Assembly: GCF_024868665.1 (NCBI RefSeq) | Contig: NC_079896.1 | Span: forward strand, 14,032,268-14,096,267 | DNA length: 64,000 nucleotides | From: Triplophysa rosa | Taxonomy: Eukaryota; Chordata; Actinopteri; Cypriniformes; Nemacheilidae | Direction: 5' to 3' | In this document: positions 35,601 to 47,303 of the stretch, in pieces | Numbering within the stretch: the stretch's first letter is position 1 | Layout of the letters: each line of letters begins with the position of its first letter | Translations under genes and position numbers: made by a program | The notes under the pieces: generated by a model | Databases searched by the model: none | Told to the model about the DNA's origin: nothing | The model's input: only the letters and a program-made list of their open reading frames with translations

Positions 35601-38600
35601 TAAAAACATTTCAGTAAAAACATTTTTACTATCAGAGATGTTTGGACCTTACTGTATGTTTTACAATAAATATTTTGTAAGTTGTCACAGCTACACTAAA
35701 ATTAACTATAACTTTCTATCCATTAGAGTTACAACAAAGTGTTAAATGGACAATATGAGACTCATATGAGATAAGAATCAGTTTACCTTTTCAGATTATC
35801 GGTATATCGGTTTCATAATCCACACATATGGTTTCAGTTCAGTTCGATTAAGATCTAACCATTCAGACTAGCTTTTAAGCAGAAGTGCACAAAATGTTTG
35901 CGTGACTTGATAAAAAAATATTTTAAGAGGATTAAACAACTGGATACTCACTCCATAGGCTTCAGAGATGAGACCAACAACATTGCTGGAGTCATTTTTT
36001 AATACACCAACCACGGACTGAGGAATCATTGAACTCAGCGCCTGTTAATGTTTGTGTGTTTAAAAGAGAGGTTATTATTATTATTATTATTATTACTGTT
36101 ATTGCTACTAATACTATGCTTTAACCTTATATGCTGGATAGATGTCCTCCGTTACAGCAAATATTAGCTGAATATTGTTATCCTGCAGAACTCTTGACAG
36201 ATGACCCACTGATGGGTAATCCTGTAATAAAATTACATGTTTTATTCATGTACGTAGATGACTCTGTAAAGTTACTTGAAATGTCATGCTATTACAGTAT
36301 GCATAAAGTAATAAAAAAAATACATGTTCTTTATAAAATGAGCTTCGCATACTCACATAAGACCTTCCATCATAGGAACCATTTTCATTAAGGTGACACT
36401 TTCCGTCATGTGGCTGAAATACACCAGCCAGTCGTCCATCCCCTGCCATGTGAAAAGTGTCATCGGAAGTGTAAACCAGAATTTGTGTCACATTCCCCCA
36501 CTTGATCTTATCCTGTGGGGAGAAATGGAAAAATAAGCCCTCTTTATTTAGCTACAAGTGAATTACTCACTCCCACGGACCATTCACAGATTGTCTACTG
36601 CATATTGCACAAAAAGTCAAGAGTTTCTGGGATACGTGGTGTCAAGTAAATAAGATATCCTTAAGATCTTTTTATGTCAACATTTTGTTTTTGATTTGAT
36701 TTCAGACTTACCTGTCCCTTAACAGCCTTGTAAATGTAGTTTGTGTCTCTACTTTTGGAAGTTTTTGACGACAGGATCTTTAATGTCATCGAGATGTTCT
36801 GCTAAATTCTGATATATTTGCAGGTTGTGCATTGACATTGTAGTAGAACCTTTCTTTAAGGTATAGTTTAGCCAAAAATAAAAATCATGATCACATGATT
36901 TGCTCACCGTCATGCTGACCCAAACCCAAAGAGCTAGAGTAGAATATTAGCGACTGACTGTTTTAGTCACCTTTCGCTTGAAAAATATAATGGTGTGAAT
37001 GCTAACTGGCTGTCAACTCCTTACATTTTTGTGGTCCACGGAAAAAAACATATGGTTTGGAACAACATGTTGAGTAAAAAATGAGAGAATTATTCATTTT
37101 GGATAAACCTTTCCTTTATTTAAATAGGGAACTCTTTAAATGCCATTTATTTACATGATAGACTCTATGCACGATTGCTTCCACGTTTTGTCTCAGCCTG
37201 CTCAGTTACATCCGGCGCACGAGTGTAGAGTGTAGTACACTGTAAAAAATGAGTTGTTGTTTTTTGTTGTTTCAACTTAAAAAAATAAGTTACCTGGTTG
37301 CCTTAAATTCTTAAGTTAATATATATTAGTATAAATATTAGTCAACACAACGAGTTTGCAACAAATTCATTAAGTGAACTAATATTTTTAAGTTGAACTA
37401 ACTTAAAATTTTAAGGCAACCAGGTAACTTATTTTTTAAATTGAAACAACAAAAAACAACAAATCATTTTTTACAGTGTACTGTCAGTTTGCTGAAATTT
37501 GAATTTTTTTTAGTAAACATATCTTTATCGCTTAGTGAAAAATGACCTCAGCACTATGACAGCGAAGTGGCTTAGCTGGCTGAGATTTTAGCAGATGTAC
37601 GTCATCACCCTGTGTGCATAAAGTCTATTCTTACCTTACAGACCACAGCTTGCATTATAGCATCCAAGCCCGCTTCAGGGGAGTCCAGGTTGCCAGAGAT
37701 TTTCTGATGGCTAACCTCCCGTTCAAACTCTTTGGCATTGCTGGTCAATGGCAGGAAGTTCTGAAAACTAAAAGCTTTTTGGCACTTATGTATGCGATTG
37801 GGGCAGGGGTTAGCAATCTTACTCTTTACCATACTGACATACGGCAACATTTCCTTATCCACAAATGAGCCAAACCCTGAGAAATGACCATAAGGAGAAA
37901 AAGAGGTTATAATGAATGAACATTTAATTACACGAACCACGTACAGTATGTTATATATATAGTTTTCAGGTTATATATTTTTATTTGCATATGTGACTCT
38001 GGACAACAAAACCAGTCTTATGGGTCGATTTTTCGAAACTGAGATTTATTCATCATCTTAAAGCTGAATAAATAAGATTTCTATTGATGTGTGGTTTGTT
38101 AGGATAGGACACTGGTCGAGATACAACTTTTAAATTGTGGAATCTGAGGGTGCAAAAAATCTAAATATTGAGAAAATCGCCTTTGAGGTTAATCAGTTAT
38201 TACTACAAATGTTCCCTTGCTACTAAAGACTGGTTTTGTGGTCCAGGGTCACAAATATGAAACCGTGAGTTTCTTTAGAAACACTAAAAATCACATTTTA
38301 GAATAGATTTCTTTTACTTTCAAAAATAACTTAATACTAAGACAAATACTGCTTAAAAAGTTATGTGTCACACTGTAGCAAATGATTAGTTAACAAAAAA
38401 TGTTTATATTTCAAGAATTGCTTTAAAGCAAAGTCTTACCGATCCGTACGGTTTCTGTTTTGTCTTTCAGTATCTTGAGGATCTTCTGACCCAAGGTTTT
38501 AATTTGTTCTAGATCATCTTTCATTGAATAGCTCAGATCCATCAGGTAATACAGGTCTATAGGATAACCCTGAGCTCTTTTAAACTCAATCGGGAACACA

Positions 38601-40076
38601 TGTGGGACACCTGCACATTTAAAAACAAACTGAAGTATCTCATCAAGAAATCATCTGTAACACTATCATGGCTGAAATGTTATCTTATTAATGCCACAAC
38701 ACGTGTTAAAGTGATAGTTCACCCAAAAATAAAATTATTTTGAAGAATGTTGTTAACTGGCCCCCATTCACTTGAATTGGTTTTGTGTCCATACACTAGA
38801 AGTGAATGGGGGCCACTGCTGTTTGGTTACCAACTTTCTTCAAAATATCTTCTTTTATGTTCTGCGGAAGAAAGTCATAAAGGTTTGAAATGATAAGAGG
38901 GTGAGTAAATGATGACAGAAATTTCATTTTTGTGTGAACTATCCCTTTAACTGTATGTGTAAATCTTAAACTCACCAACTCTGAGTTTAATGTTGATATT
39001 CTGAGGTTTGAGCTGAACCACATTTTCAGGGTCATTGCTGAGGTCAGTGTCCTTTTTAAGGATAAAATAATTTTTGGGATTGATCACATGCTCAGTGTTA
39101 CACTTCCGGTCCTTTAGAGAGTCAGGGGAATCACAGCGACGTTCATTGGCCTCTCCTGGTTTCAAGAAGTTCTGCAGCACAAGGACGTTTCAATTTCATC
39201 ATGAGTCTAGTATCAGCTCGTAATTCATGTGCATAGCTGTCTAATTTAAATTTTTTATTAATAATATTAAATTGCAAATGCCTGTAAGAAAATGAATGGA
39301 AGTCAATGGAGAAGGCAAGCAGACAACCAATTATCAAGCTCTGTATTTGCATACTAGTATAAATTCAAAAAAAGATAACTTTGCCTTACTTTGTGCATTG
39401 CTGAAGAAGCAGCAAAACAGTTTGCATAGTAAAACATGATCAACCACAGCAGGAAAGGGCCACCACAAGTGCTCATAGTGAAGTGTTGTTTTTAAATGCT
39501 TTGTTACTCAACAATCTCTACACTACATTTGCATTGTTTCTATTTAACTGCATTACACCCACACTGTAAAAAAAATCCCGTGAAAAAACAGATAAAGTAC
39601 TGGCAGAAAATTACCAGTACATTTTCCTTTATTTTACGGACATTTCCATTAATGCTAAAATGCAAATGAATGCAGTGCAAACTGTAAAATACAGGTAAAA
39701 CAACTGTAAAAATGAACACGGAAAATTCCTTCATATTAATACAGTATATTGTGCCCTATTTTTACGGCTTTTTTTTAGAGTGCACCCCTAACCTAAAGAT
39801 ATTTAAAATAAACATTTATTTTCTGTTTACATGCTATAACCTACCGCCTTTGTGCACCACGCACATCCAGGTCTTCTTATGCATTCAGAGCATGAAGGCT
39901 GGGGCTGACACAGGGGTTCCTGGCCTAAACAAACAGATACAGACAATTTATAAAACTCAAAGAGAAAAGAGTATGACTCGTTTCATTCATGCAGAAAAGC
40001 ACAGATATGCATTACCTAGTATATACTTCTGTCCCACACAGTGAAGAAAAACTGTTACTATCACAACAGCCCTCAT
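29608..40076 (-). CDS. itgb7: Integrin beta subunit, leukocyte beta-7/beta-2 type, complete
   Basis: Integrin beta subunits pair with an alpha chain as cell-surface adhesion receptors. Exons, 5' to 3': 40076-40016 (signal peptide), 39924-39845 (PSI domain, [13 protein letters not shown]), 39171-38976, 38610-38440 (I-like domain, MIDAS motif DLSYS), 37876-37635, 36512-36357, 36221-36126, 36041-35952, 32084-31944, 31837-31647, 31419-31193 and 30768-30561 (cysteine-rich EGF modules), 30363-30179 (beta-tail), 30028-29868 (transmembrane helix and proximal tail), 29676-29608 (distal tail). All are GT-AG and in phase; the total is 2274 bp (757 residues). The tail has NPLF and a TTT switch as in beta-2/beta-7, but the second motif reads NPLH. 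The symbol rests on neighbourhood with separase (ITGB7 is near ESPL1 in human); by tail sequence beta-2 is equally close. Confidence 0.9.
30872..31038. repeat. Internally deleted TTAA element
   Basis: TTAA at both borders with ends AGAAACAGTTCACCC and GGGTGAACTGTCCCT. It lies in an integrin intron between two EGF exons. Confidence 0.75.
32201..32352 (+). repeat. tRNA-derived SINE
   Basis: It has an RNA polymerase III box A (GTAGCTCAGTGGTAAGAGC) and box B (GGTTGTGGGTTTGATCCC) in a tRNA-like head, then a body and the tail agtcgctttggataaaagc. It sits in the 3.9-kb integrin intron. It is not a tRNA gene: no cloverleaf closes after box B. Confidence 0.85.
33647..34428 (+). mobile_element. Solo LTR with 5-bp target duplication
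   Basis: Starts TGTCATGG and ends GTGACA (TG...CA). GAAGG is repeated on both sides (33642-33646 and 34429-34433). A GC box-like CCCCGCCCC near 33791, TTTAAATATCC near 33877 and AATAAAGTCTT near 34355 give the expected promoter and polyadenylation layout. The internal part was lost by recombination between two LTRs. It is nested in the element at 33569. Confidence 0.82.
33936..34137 (+). repeat. Minisatellite inside the solo LTR
   Basis: Imperfect copies of a 13-bp unit gtgccctgttcct, with 6-bp half-units (gttcct or gttctt) inserted irregularly. The array creates long but meaningless open frames rich in Cys, Pro, Val and Leu on both strands. Confidence 0.85.
36856..37117. repeat. Diverged TTAA-family element
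   Basis: TTAA plus ggtatagtttagcc at the left and ggataaacctttcctt at the right, with the family phrase ggtttggaacaacatg inside. It lies in an integrin intron. Confidence 0.6.
37238..37478. repeat. CACTGTAAAAAATGA inverted-repeat element
   Basis: The 241-bp element is almost a complete palindrome: CACTGTAAAAAATGA at one end, TCATTTTTTACAGTG at the other, and long inner arms (aagttacctggttgccttaa against ttaaggcaaccaggtaactt). It is flanked by TA on both sides. It lies in the same integrin intron as the diverged TTAA copy. Confidence 0.75.
38706..38950. repeat. TTAA element in integrin intron
   Basis: TTAA at both borders, with central pair cccccattcacttgaattgg / agaagtgaatgggggcc. It ends 26 bp from the donor side of exon 38976-39171. 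Confidence 0.8.
39390..39476 (-). CDS. Possible alternative first exon of the integrin gene
   Basis: On the minus strand an ATG at 39476-39474 opens 29 codons and runs directly into a good donor, AAA|gtaagg. The peptide is a typical secretion signal: short N-terminus, hydrophobic core [14 protein letters not shown], small residues AASSA. The exon ends in phase 0, which is the phase required by the exon at 39171-38976. A transcript starting here would carry a signal peptide but omit the PSI-domain exon. It is inferred from sequence only. Confidence 0.5.
39560..39784. repeat. CACTGTAAAA-type element, second copy
   Basis: Starts cactgtaaaaaaaatcccgt and ends acggcttttttttagagtg, an inverted pair. 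It resembles the element at 37238 at its termini but differs inside. It separates the PSI exon from the candidate alternative signal exon. Confidence 0.6.
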
Positions 40077-40331
40077 AACCTGAAGAGAGAAAGAGAGAGT
40101 TCAAGCTCCATTACGCCCTTCAGATCTTGGTTAAATGGGTTGATAAGAAAACATATTAACACTTTGCATGAAGTAAAAAAAGATTGATGTTTTGGGCATT
40201 TGTTGGGGTTGTCATCACTACCAAGATGCTACTTCAGTAAGCAATTCTCAAAGGGCAAGTTAACCGCTTGACAAGAATGTTTTACACTCATCACTTTAGA
40301 GCAGAAGTATGTTTTGCATTTGGGTCAATAG

Positions 40332-40947
40332 CCGGGTTTCCATCCAAAGTTGCGAATTTAGCTTATGCGCAAAATTGGAATATCGCATAAAACATTTTTG
40401 AATAAGCACCGTTTCCATCCAACTAGTCAACCGTCACTTCCTAATAAACTGCTATTAAATATCAGTAAGAAAAGTAAGAGAAGCCACTGAATATAATAAT
40501 TTTCATATATAATAAAACTTGCGCAAGCCGACGATTACGAAACACAATAAATGCGGTGCTTTTGTCGATGCCTGCTGTTTGGGAAACACAGTCGTGACAG
40601 TTTTAAGAGGCAATTACAAAAATACTTTGACGACTTTGCTCAGGTATTTAAGAATGACCATAACAACACTTCTGGTGCTGTGTAACAAGATCAGTACTCT
40701 GGTTAGTCAGGTTACGCCATCTCATTTACGCAATTACGTTACTTTTTGGAGGAATTTATTCGGCAAATATGTTTCCATCTCTCATTATTCGCATTAACCC
40801 TTTTTCGCAAAAATGAAAAACCACCTCAAGCGAGCGTAAAAACTTTTTGCGAATTAAGGGTTTTTAATTCGAAATTTGGCGTTTCCATCACTCGTTTCTG
40901 ATGCAAAACTTCAAAATGCGAATAAAACCAGAGTGATGGAAACCCGC
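40332..40947. repeat. Inverted-repeat element, GGGTTTCCATC family
   Basis: Left end gccgggtttccatccaaag and right end gagtgatggaaacccgc are inverted. Several internal copies of gtttccatc and of gcgaat/attcgc words give subterminal repeats, as in hAT- or Harbinger-type elements. It lies just upstream of the integrin first exon, so it may overlap the promoter area. Confidence 0.65.
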
Positions 40948-42370
40948 TTAATGACTTGACGCTCATTTTTTGTGTACATGTGATTTAATTACATTTAAAA
41001 GGGTTAAAATGTCAAAATAAATGAGCAAATTACTTGCATACACTCTCTTTTCTGAGGACTTGAAGACTGAAATTCTGGTTTTAATTCATTTTGAGAGAAT
41101 AATTGGGGAATGATTGCAGAAATGTCTCTGTGGTGTAACCGTAAAAACTTGATACCAAAAAATTCATCTTGTTTAACAAACATTAGTCATATTTAATAGT
41201 AAATAAAAGTAAATGGAACACCATTGTTCTAAATATAAAAATTAATTTGGGGAATCATGTGAGTAAAGTCAAATTCATCAAATGTCAAGGTGGTGCAACC
41301 ACCATTCAAGGAGTAATTTTATTAATATTATGCAAAAAGACATGTGACGGGAAATGAAATCACAGAGAATAACCCCTGGTGATGTTAACTGCTGCAAGCA
41401 AAGGTTAGAAACTCTTTTTAAAAAGTGAGATAATTTGTTGTTTTAGGGTGTGGTCAGGTATTCTTAGGTGTGCATGTCAAATGGTATGACGCATGAATGA
41501 TAATTCATCATTATTATAACAAGGAGTATTAACTTTTAAATTTTCATTTGAAATATTCTAATCAATGCCATATGTGTTTGTGTCCATTTATGCCTGTCAA
41601 TTTTGATTTTAAATTGAAAAATCAAATAGTGTAACCGGTTACACCATTGGAGTTCTATCACAAACCTTTCTGTTAGGGGCCAATTTAGTCAAATATCACT
41701 AGTTTATGATGCTAATTAATAATGTAAAATAAACTAAACTACTATTTGGAACTATTTTCAAGTATTCAATGTTATATTTTTTGAGAAAATGGTGCTTTAT
41801 CCACAACTTCATAATTAAAGCTCTGAAAGTCCAAGATAAGTAATGATAAATAAGATAATTATGTTGCTCAACATTAGTTGAAATATTTAGCTTTAATGCA
41901 TATTTCTATTGCATTCATTTTAAAGTTTAAGCTATATATAATATCATATAATATTATAATGTAATATTCATACATGATTTAATAATGTAGCAAAATGAAG
42001 TAGGTGTCTACATTTTAACATAAATTCAGTGGTAAACGAAATGATTACATTTCTGATATTTTATCATTAATACAATATAACACTACGCACATACGCCGGG
42101 TCCTCTCATGGACGGGTGTCGGAGACTGGCGCAGAAGTATGGAAATTGTTGAATAAAGTTGTTGTTTTTGTTTTATTGCGCACAAAAAATACTCTTCTCG
42201 CTTCATAAATGGAGATTGAACCACTGTAGTCACATGGACTATTTTAATGATGTCTTCATACTTAACTTTATGTGATTTGACTGTATGTTGCATTGCTGTC
42301 TATGTGGTGAGTCAGAAATCTATCATCAAACCTATATCTTAATGTGTGTTCTGAAGATGAGCAAAGGTTA
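40948..42370. other. Intergenic, no gene seen
   Basis: AT-rich sequence upstream of integrin. No exon, transposon end or RNA gene could be supported. Phrases such as ggttacaccattggag recur loosely, but no border could be fixed. Confidence 0.4.
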
Positions 42371-42693
42371 GGAATGCACGATATTATCGGCACGCCGATA
42401 TATATTATCGGCAGATAATGGCTTATAAATTAATTATCGGCATCGGCCCGATAAAGAAAATAACGCCGATATGTCTCGCCAATAGGAAGCTGTAATTAAA
42501 TCATGCTTGTAAAAGCAGCACATTCTTACATTAACTGAGTGCGCAAAGAAATCCATCTCTGCGCCCGTCAGCCGCGCACTGCCTATTTATTGATTAACGT
42601 TTTTAACTAAAACACTGAGTAAAAATAAAGTTGAATCCTGCCCATCGTCCATCGGGCGTAGACTTTGAACTTGAGCTCAAGCGTACATAATAG

Positions 42694-42942
42694 TGTAATG
42701 TCATTATAGTTGTGATTTAATGTTATTAGGGGATAGCGTAAGGTAATTACTCCCTGTGCCCTTAAGACGAGAGAGAAGGGGGGGGGCTATGGAGGGAGGG
42801 GCTTGTGGGGTTTGGTTAAGGTTGGTGCGTATGTTCGGCGTGTGTAACAGCCAGTGCAGTGAACCTGGAGGAGATTGTTAAACTCTTCAATAAAGAAGTT
42901 GAACGGAGGAACGCCTGGTCATTTTGTTCGAATAACGCTACA
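42694..42942 (+). repeat. 5' LTR of the gypsy element
   Basis: Begins TGTAATGTC and ends GCTACA. It contains AATAAAG near 42888 as the likely polyadenylation signal. No strong TATA box is visible; the G-run at 42780-42788 is one or two bases longer than in the 3' LTR. Confidence 0.92.
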
Positions 42943-42943
42943 T

Positions 42944-42957
42944 TGGTGTCAGAAGTG
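42944..42957 (+). other. Primer binding site, tRNA-Leu type
   Basis: TGGTGTCAGAAGTG starts two bases after the LTR. It is complementary to the 3' end of vertebrate tRNA-Leu including CCA, from which minus-strand DNA synthesis would be primed. Confidence 0.8.
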
Positions 42958-42994
42958 ACGAACTTTATTGCAAAAGTAAGGATTAGCGACCGCT

Positions 42995-44050
42995 ATGGAC
43001 CTAGGAGCTCGGGCCAAAGTGAAGAAAGAGGCGCCGGATGCAGCCGCGAAGAGAAAAAGTGAGTGCATTGAGACACATGAGACAAATGCTGCTTCGCGCT
43101 GTAGTGATATAGCTAGGCAGAGAGATGATGACATGTTAAGCGCTGCTGAAGCGGGTTTTGCCGCGATGTTCACGCCACGCGGTTGGAACTCACATCAACA
43201 AAATGACGGCGAAATGACGACGCCCTCACTCATCTACGCAGAGTTACGTGATGTAAACAAACATGGCGGCGCCCATGCTCAGAAAATCAGTGATGGAGAT
43301 TCAGAACAGATGTCCGCTATTAAAACGCCAAAGTTTTCTGGTAAAACAGACTGGAATGCATTCAAAGCACAATTTGAACTGTTAGCGGATGCAGCTGGTT
43401 GGTCTGAAAAGCACAAAGCCCTACAGTTAGCACTTTGCCTCTACGATGATGCTGCCGCCTGCTTATTGTTGTTAAGTCCTGGGGAGAGAAGCAATTATGC
43501 AGCTTTGGTCGGGGCTCTAAACAGACGATTCGGCCAATGTAATCAGCCTATCCTTTTAAGGACAGAGTTTAATACCAGACGCAGGCAAAATGGTGAGCCT
43601 TTTCACATTTTAGCTAATGACATTGAATATTTATGTAAACAAGCTTACGCTAATATGCCACCGCCAGTACAGAATGAGCTTGCAAGAGATCGATTCATCC
43701 AGGCACTCAGCCCAAGGGAGCTTCGCATTCAAACTCAACTAGCTCACCCGTCTACACTGAGTGAGGCGCTAGAACTGGCCATAGAAAGAGTAATTGTTGG
43801 TAATGGAATGGATGGAAGTATGACGCCACCAACAGTGAGAGCTGCAAAAATGACTGAAACCCTTCCCGAGGCACATGTACAACTAGGCACCAACGCGAAT
43901 GCCCTGTCATTCCGCCCAGGTCGTCCCACCTCAGATCCCCGCCCACGGCGGCGACCCTTGGTGTGCTGGGGGTGTGGCCAGCCAGATCATCTAATCAAAC
44001 AATGCCCAAGATTCATTGGACCGCCGGGAAACGCTCAGGGGCCCGTTTAG
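42995..44050 (+). CDS. Gag protein of the gypsy element
   Basis: 351 residues, intact, beginning at the first ATG after the primer site. The middle part (about residues 110-270) has the helical capsid look of Ty3 Gag (AFKAQFELLADAAGW, RRFGQ, LAHPSTLSEALELA). A CCHC zinc knuckle, C-x2-C-x4-H-x4-C, lies at about residues 324-337 and would bind the genomic RNA. The frame stops 90 bp before the protease frame opens, with another stop at 44140, so the usual Gag-Pol link is not visible here. Confidence 0.88.
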   Translation: MDLGARAKVKKEAPDAAAKRKSECIETHETNAASRCSDIARQRDDDMLSAAEAGFAAMFTPRGWNSHQQNDGEMTTPSLIYAELRDVNKHGGAHAQKISDGDSEQMSAIKTPKFSGKTDWNAFKAQFELLADAAGWSEKHKALQLALCLYDDAAACLLLLSPGERSNYAALVGALNRRFGQCNQPILLRTEFNTRRRQNGEPFHILANDIEYLCKQAYANMPPPVQNELARDRFIQALSPRELRIQTQLAHPSTLSEALELAIERVIVGNGMDGSMTPPTVRAAKMTETLPEAHVQLGTNANALSFRPGRPTSDPRPRRRPLVCWGCGQPDHLIKQCPRFIGPPGNAQGPV

Positions 44051-44142
44051 AGGGGACGACACGGGCCTGCAACAGCACTTCTCATACCCTCACCCTAGCC
44101 AAAGCTGACAACCAGCAAGTGGATGGATATGCAGACAGTTAG

Positions 44143-44847
44143 ATAGTTGTGGGTTGGACTTATGTGGGAAATCTCTGTCACATACCTGTTATAGTGGCAA
44201 GCGTTAAATGCACGGCCCTTGTCGACACAGGTTCAAATGCAACACTGGTCCGACCTGACCTTGTTCCGGAGGGGACAGCAGTTGGACCGACATCAGCGCA
44301 ACTAAAAACTGTGACTGGAGATTTCGCCCCACTTAAGGGGAAAGGGATCTTTGAGTTCAACGTTGGAGGACTGTCTGTGTTGTTTGCTGCGTGGGTGGCT
44401 GAAGTACAAGACCCATGCATACTCGGGCTGGATTTTCTGAAGGCTGTTGGATGTGTCCTGGATTTAGGTAAAGATTCACTTACTCTTCCTGATGGACGTT
44501 CTGTGAAATTAACCCCTCCTACCTCAAGCCACCCCACATTGCCCTTATCTGTTAGCACGGCTGATCTCTCGAGCCATGCCCAAGCTGCAACAGCCCCAGT
44601 AAATAGATTGCCAGCTTACGACATGCCTATGCCCCATGCCAATACTGTGCAAGATACTCGGCATACCTCAGAGCTGGCCAGTGTTCCCTCTCCCAAACCG
44701 CCACATGATGTGACCCTGGCTCGGCAGACCACACAACATTGTGTTTTACCCGAGTCCTATCCGCTGCCCACTACAAATATGAAGCATTCCAGTGATGAAC
44801 ACAAGTCACCTTTCAGCTTTAAGGAATATCTGGGCCAAGAACTGTGA
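44143..44847 (+). pseudogene. Pol fragment: aspartic protease
   Basis: The frame opens after a TAG at 44140-44142 and carries the retroviral-type protease motif LVDTGSNATLV and the later ILGLDFL, which together form the active site and flap region of a homodimeric aspartic protease. A long Pro/Ser/Thr-rich linker follows. The frame ends at 44847, overlapping the reverse transcriptase frame by 56 bp, so a frame change separates the two. Confidence 0.8.
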
Positions 44848-46816
44848 TGGGTTAAGTGAACAGCAACAAGAGGACTTGTGGAAAGTCATGTCGGAATTTA
44901 AAGACATTTTTGCTCTCAAGGAAAATGAGGTGGGCCTGACACATCTAGTACAGCATGTTATTGACACAGGGGATGCTCGCCCAATCAGAGTCCGGCCACG
45001 TCGTCTCCCCCTATCACAACAGGAAGCTGCAGACAGAGAGTTAGAGGAGATGTTGGAAGCAGGCATTATTGAACCATCGGAGAGCCCTTGGTCTTCCGCA
45101 GTCGTTATGGTTCCTCGGAAAAAAAGTTCCAGGTGGCGCTTTTGTGTTGACTATAGACAACTGAATAAAGTCACAAAAAAGGACTCTTATCCCCTACCTA
45201 GAGTGGATGAGACTCTAGATTTAGTGTCGGGGTCGTCCTGGTTTTCAACTCTGGACCTGCGCAGCGGCTATTGGCAGGTGCCATTGGCTGCTGACTCTGC
45301 ATCAAAGACTGCGTTCTGCACAAACAGGGGTCTCTGGCAGTTTAAAGTCCTCCCCTTCGGCCTTTGCAATGCCCCGGCCTCTTTCGAACGGCTTATGGAC
45401 AGAGTATTACTAGGTATTCCCCGTTGCGAGTGCCTGGTGTACTTGGATGATCTCCTAGTCCATGGGGAGTCCTTTGATACAACCCTCAATTCACTAAGAC
45501 GGGTACTGGAGAGAGTTGCGGCAGCTGGACTTAAATTACATCCAGAGAAATGCTACTTCATGAGACGTGAGGTTGAGTTCCTGGGCCACAAGCTGGGAGG
45601 TGAAGGCATAGGCACCCTGGAAGACAAAATTCAAGTTATTAAGGACTGGCCAAAACCCACAGATCTGAAGCAACTAAAGAGCTTTCTGGGATTAGCATCC
45701 TACTATCGTAGATTTGTGAAAGGTTTCTCATGTATAGGGGCACCGCTTTTTCGTCTTCAACGGAAAAATTGTACCTTTGAGTGGTCAGAGGAGTGCCAGA
45801 GGGCATTTGACACCCTTCGGCAGGCACTGATGAAAGCACCCATTCTCGTGCCCCCTAACCCTGCTTTACCTTTTGTTCTGGACACAGACGCGAGCAACGT
45901 TGGCGCTGGAGCAGTCCTGTCACAGCCGGGATCTGACGGCGAGAAGGTTGTTGCATACTTCAGCCGGGTGTTTAACAAGTGCGAGAGACGCTACTGTGTG
46001 ACTAGACGTGAGCTCCTTGCAGTAGTTATGGCTGTAAGACACTTCAAATACTACCTGTGCGGTACACCGTTTACATTACGGACTGATCATGCTGCACTGC
46101 AGTGGCTGATGTCCTTCAAAGAGCCTGAAGGTCAGATAGCTAGATGGATCGAAGAACTCCAGTCATACAACTTCAAAGTGGTTCATAGAGCTGGGTCTTG
46201 TCATGCCAACGCTGACGCGTTATCCCGTCGACCATGTGCTCCAGAGGGCTGTCGTCATTGTGAAAAGCAGGAGATGCGAGAGAGGGAGAGACTCCAAGAG
46301 GATGAGATGGGGCTGCTTAACTGCAAGATGTTGAGGGTGGTGGATACACCAGAATGGAAGCTACAGCAGGGAAAGGACAAAGAACTGGTACCTGTGTTGC
46401 AGTGGCTGGAGGTGCAGCAGAGACCCAGCTGGGGAGATGTAGCGGGAGCCTCATTAGTTACAAAGGGATTTTGGTCTAAATTTGGAACTTTGCGACTGGA
46501 TGGAGGAGTACTCCAGCGAGCATGGAAAGAACCTGCAACTGGAGAGGAGAGATGGCAGGTGGTAGTTCCCAAAACCTTAAGACAAACAGTATTGGAAGCT
46601 TGCCATGGAAGTCCGGGGACAGGACACTGGGGACAGGGTCTCCAAGACGCTCCGCCGCCTTCGTCAGGGTTTTTACTGGAGTCAGTGCAGAAGGGATGTG
46701 GAGGATTTTTGCCGAAAATGCGATACCTGTGCAGCCTACAAAGGTCCCCTCGACCGATCACATGCAACACTTCAGCAGCAGGCGGCTGGAGCACCGATGG
46801 AAAGGGTAGCTGTTGA
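44792..46816 (+). pseudogene. Pol fragment: reverse transcriptase, RNase H and start of integrase
   Basis: Reverse transcriptase motifs are all present: WRFCVDYRQLN, FSTLDLRSGYWQ, FGLCNAPASFERLMD, YLDDLLV (catalytic YxDD, about 45439) and FLGLASYYRRF. RNase H follows with DTDASNVGAGAVLSQ and LRTDHAALQWL. The integrase zinc region starts with CHGSPGTGHWG, after which this frame loses similarity (about 46630) and runs on to a stop at 46816. The rest of integrase is in another frame. Confidence 0.85.
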
Positions 46817-47303
46817 CATCATGGGGCCCTTCCCCTGCACAGAAAGAGGCAATCGTTTTGTACTTGCAGCTATGGACTACTTTACAAAATGGCCAGAGGC
46901 CTTTGCACTTCCAGATCAGGAGGCAGAAACTGTTGCAGATGCATTGGTGGAGGGGATGTTCAGCAGATTCGGGACGCCCGAGACCATTCATAGTGATCAA
47001 GGGAGAAATTTTGAATCCAAGCTGTTTGCAACCCTCTGCGAGCGCCTTGGAATACAAAAAACACGGACAACACCCTTACACCCCCAAAGCGACGGCTTAG
47101 TTGAGCACTTTAACAGGACTTTGGGCCGACAACTAGCCATCCTTACATCTGACCACCAGCGTGATTGGGACACACACCTTCCCTTTATCCTCATGGCATA
47201 TAGATCTGCAGTGCAAGACTCTACGCTGTGCACACCCTCCTTACTTATGCTTGGACGAGAGCTTCGTACCCCCCCCAGAGTTGATGTTTGGGAAACCCCC
47301 TGA
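46605..47303 (+). pseudogene. Pol fragment: integrase zinc finger and catalytic core
   Basis: Contains the second half of the HHCC finger (CRKCDTCAAYKG) and the D,D(35)E core: first Asp in AVDIMGPFP, second in HSDQGRNFES, Glu in LVEHFNR. It is preceded and followed by frame changes. The downstream one falls at the C-run around 47269-47276, a typical slippage site. Confidence 0.85.
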
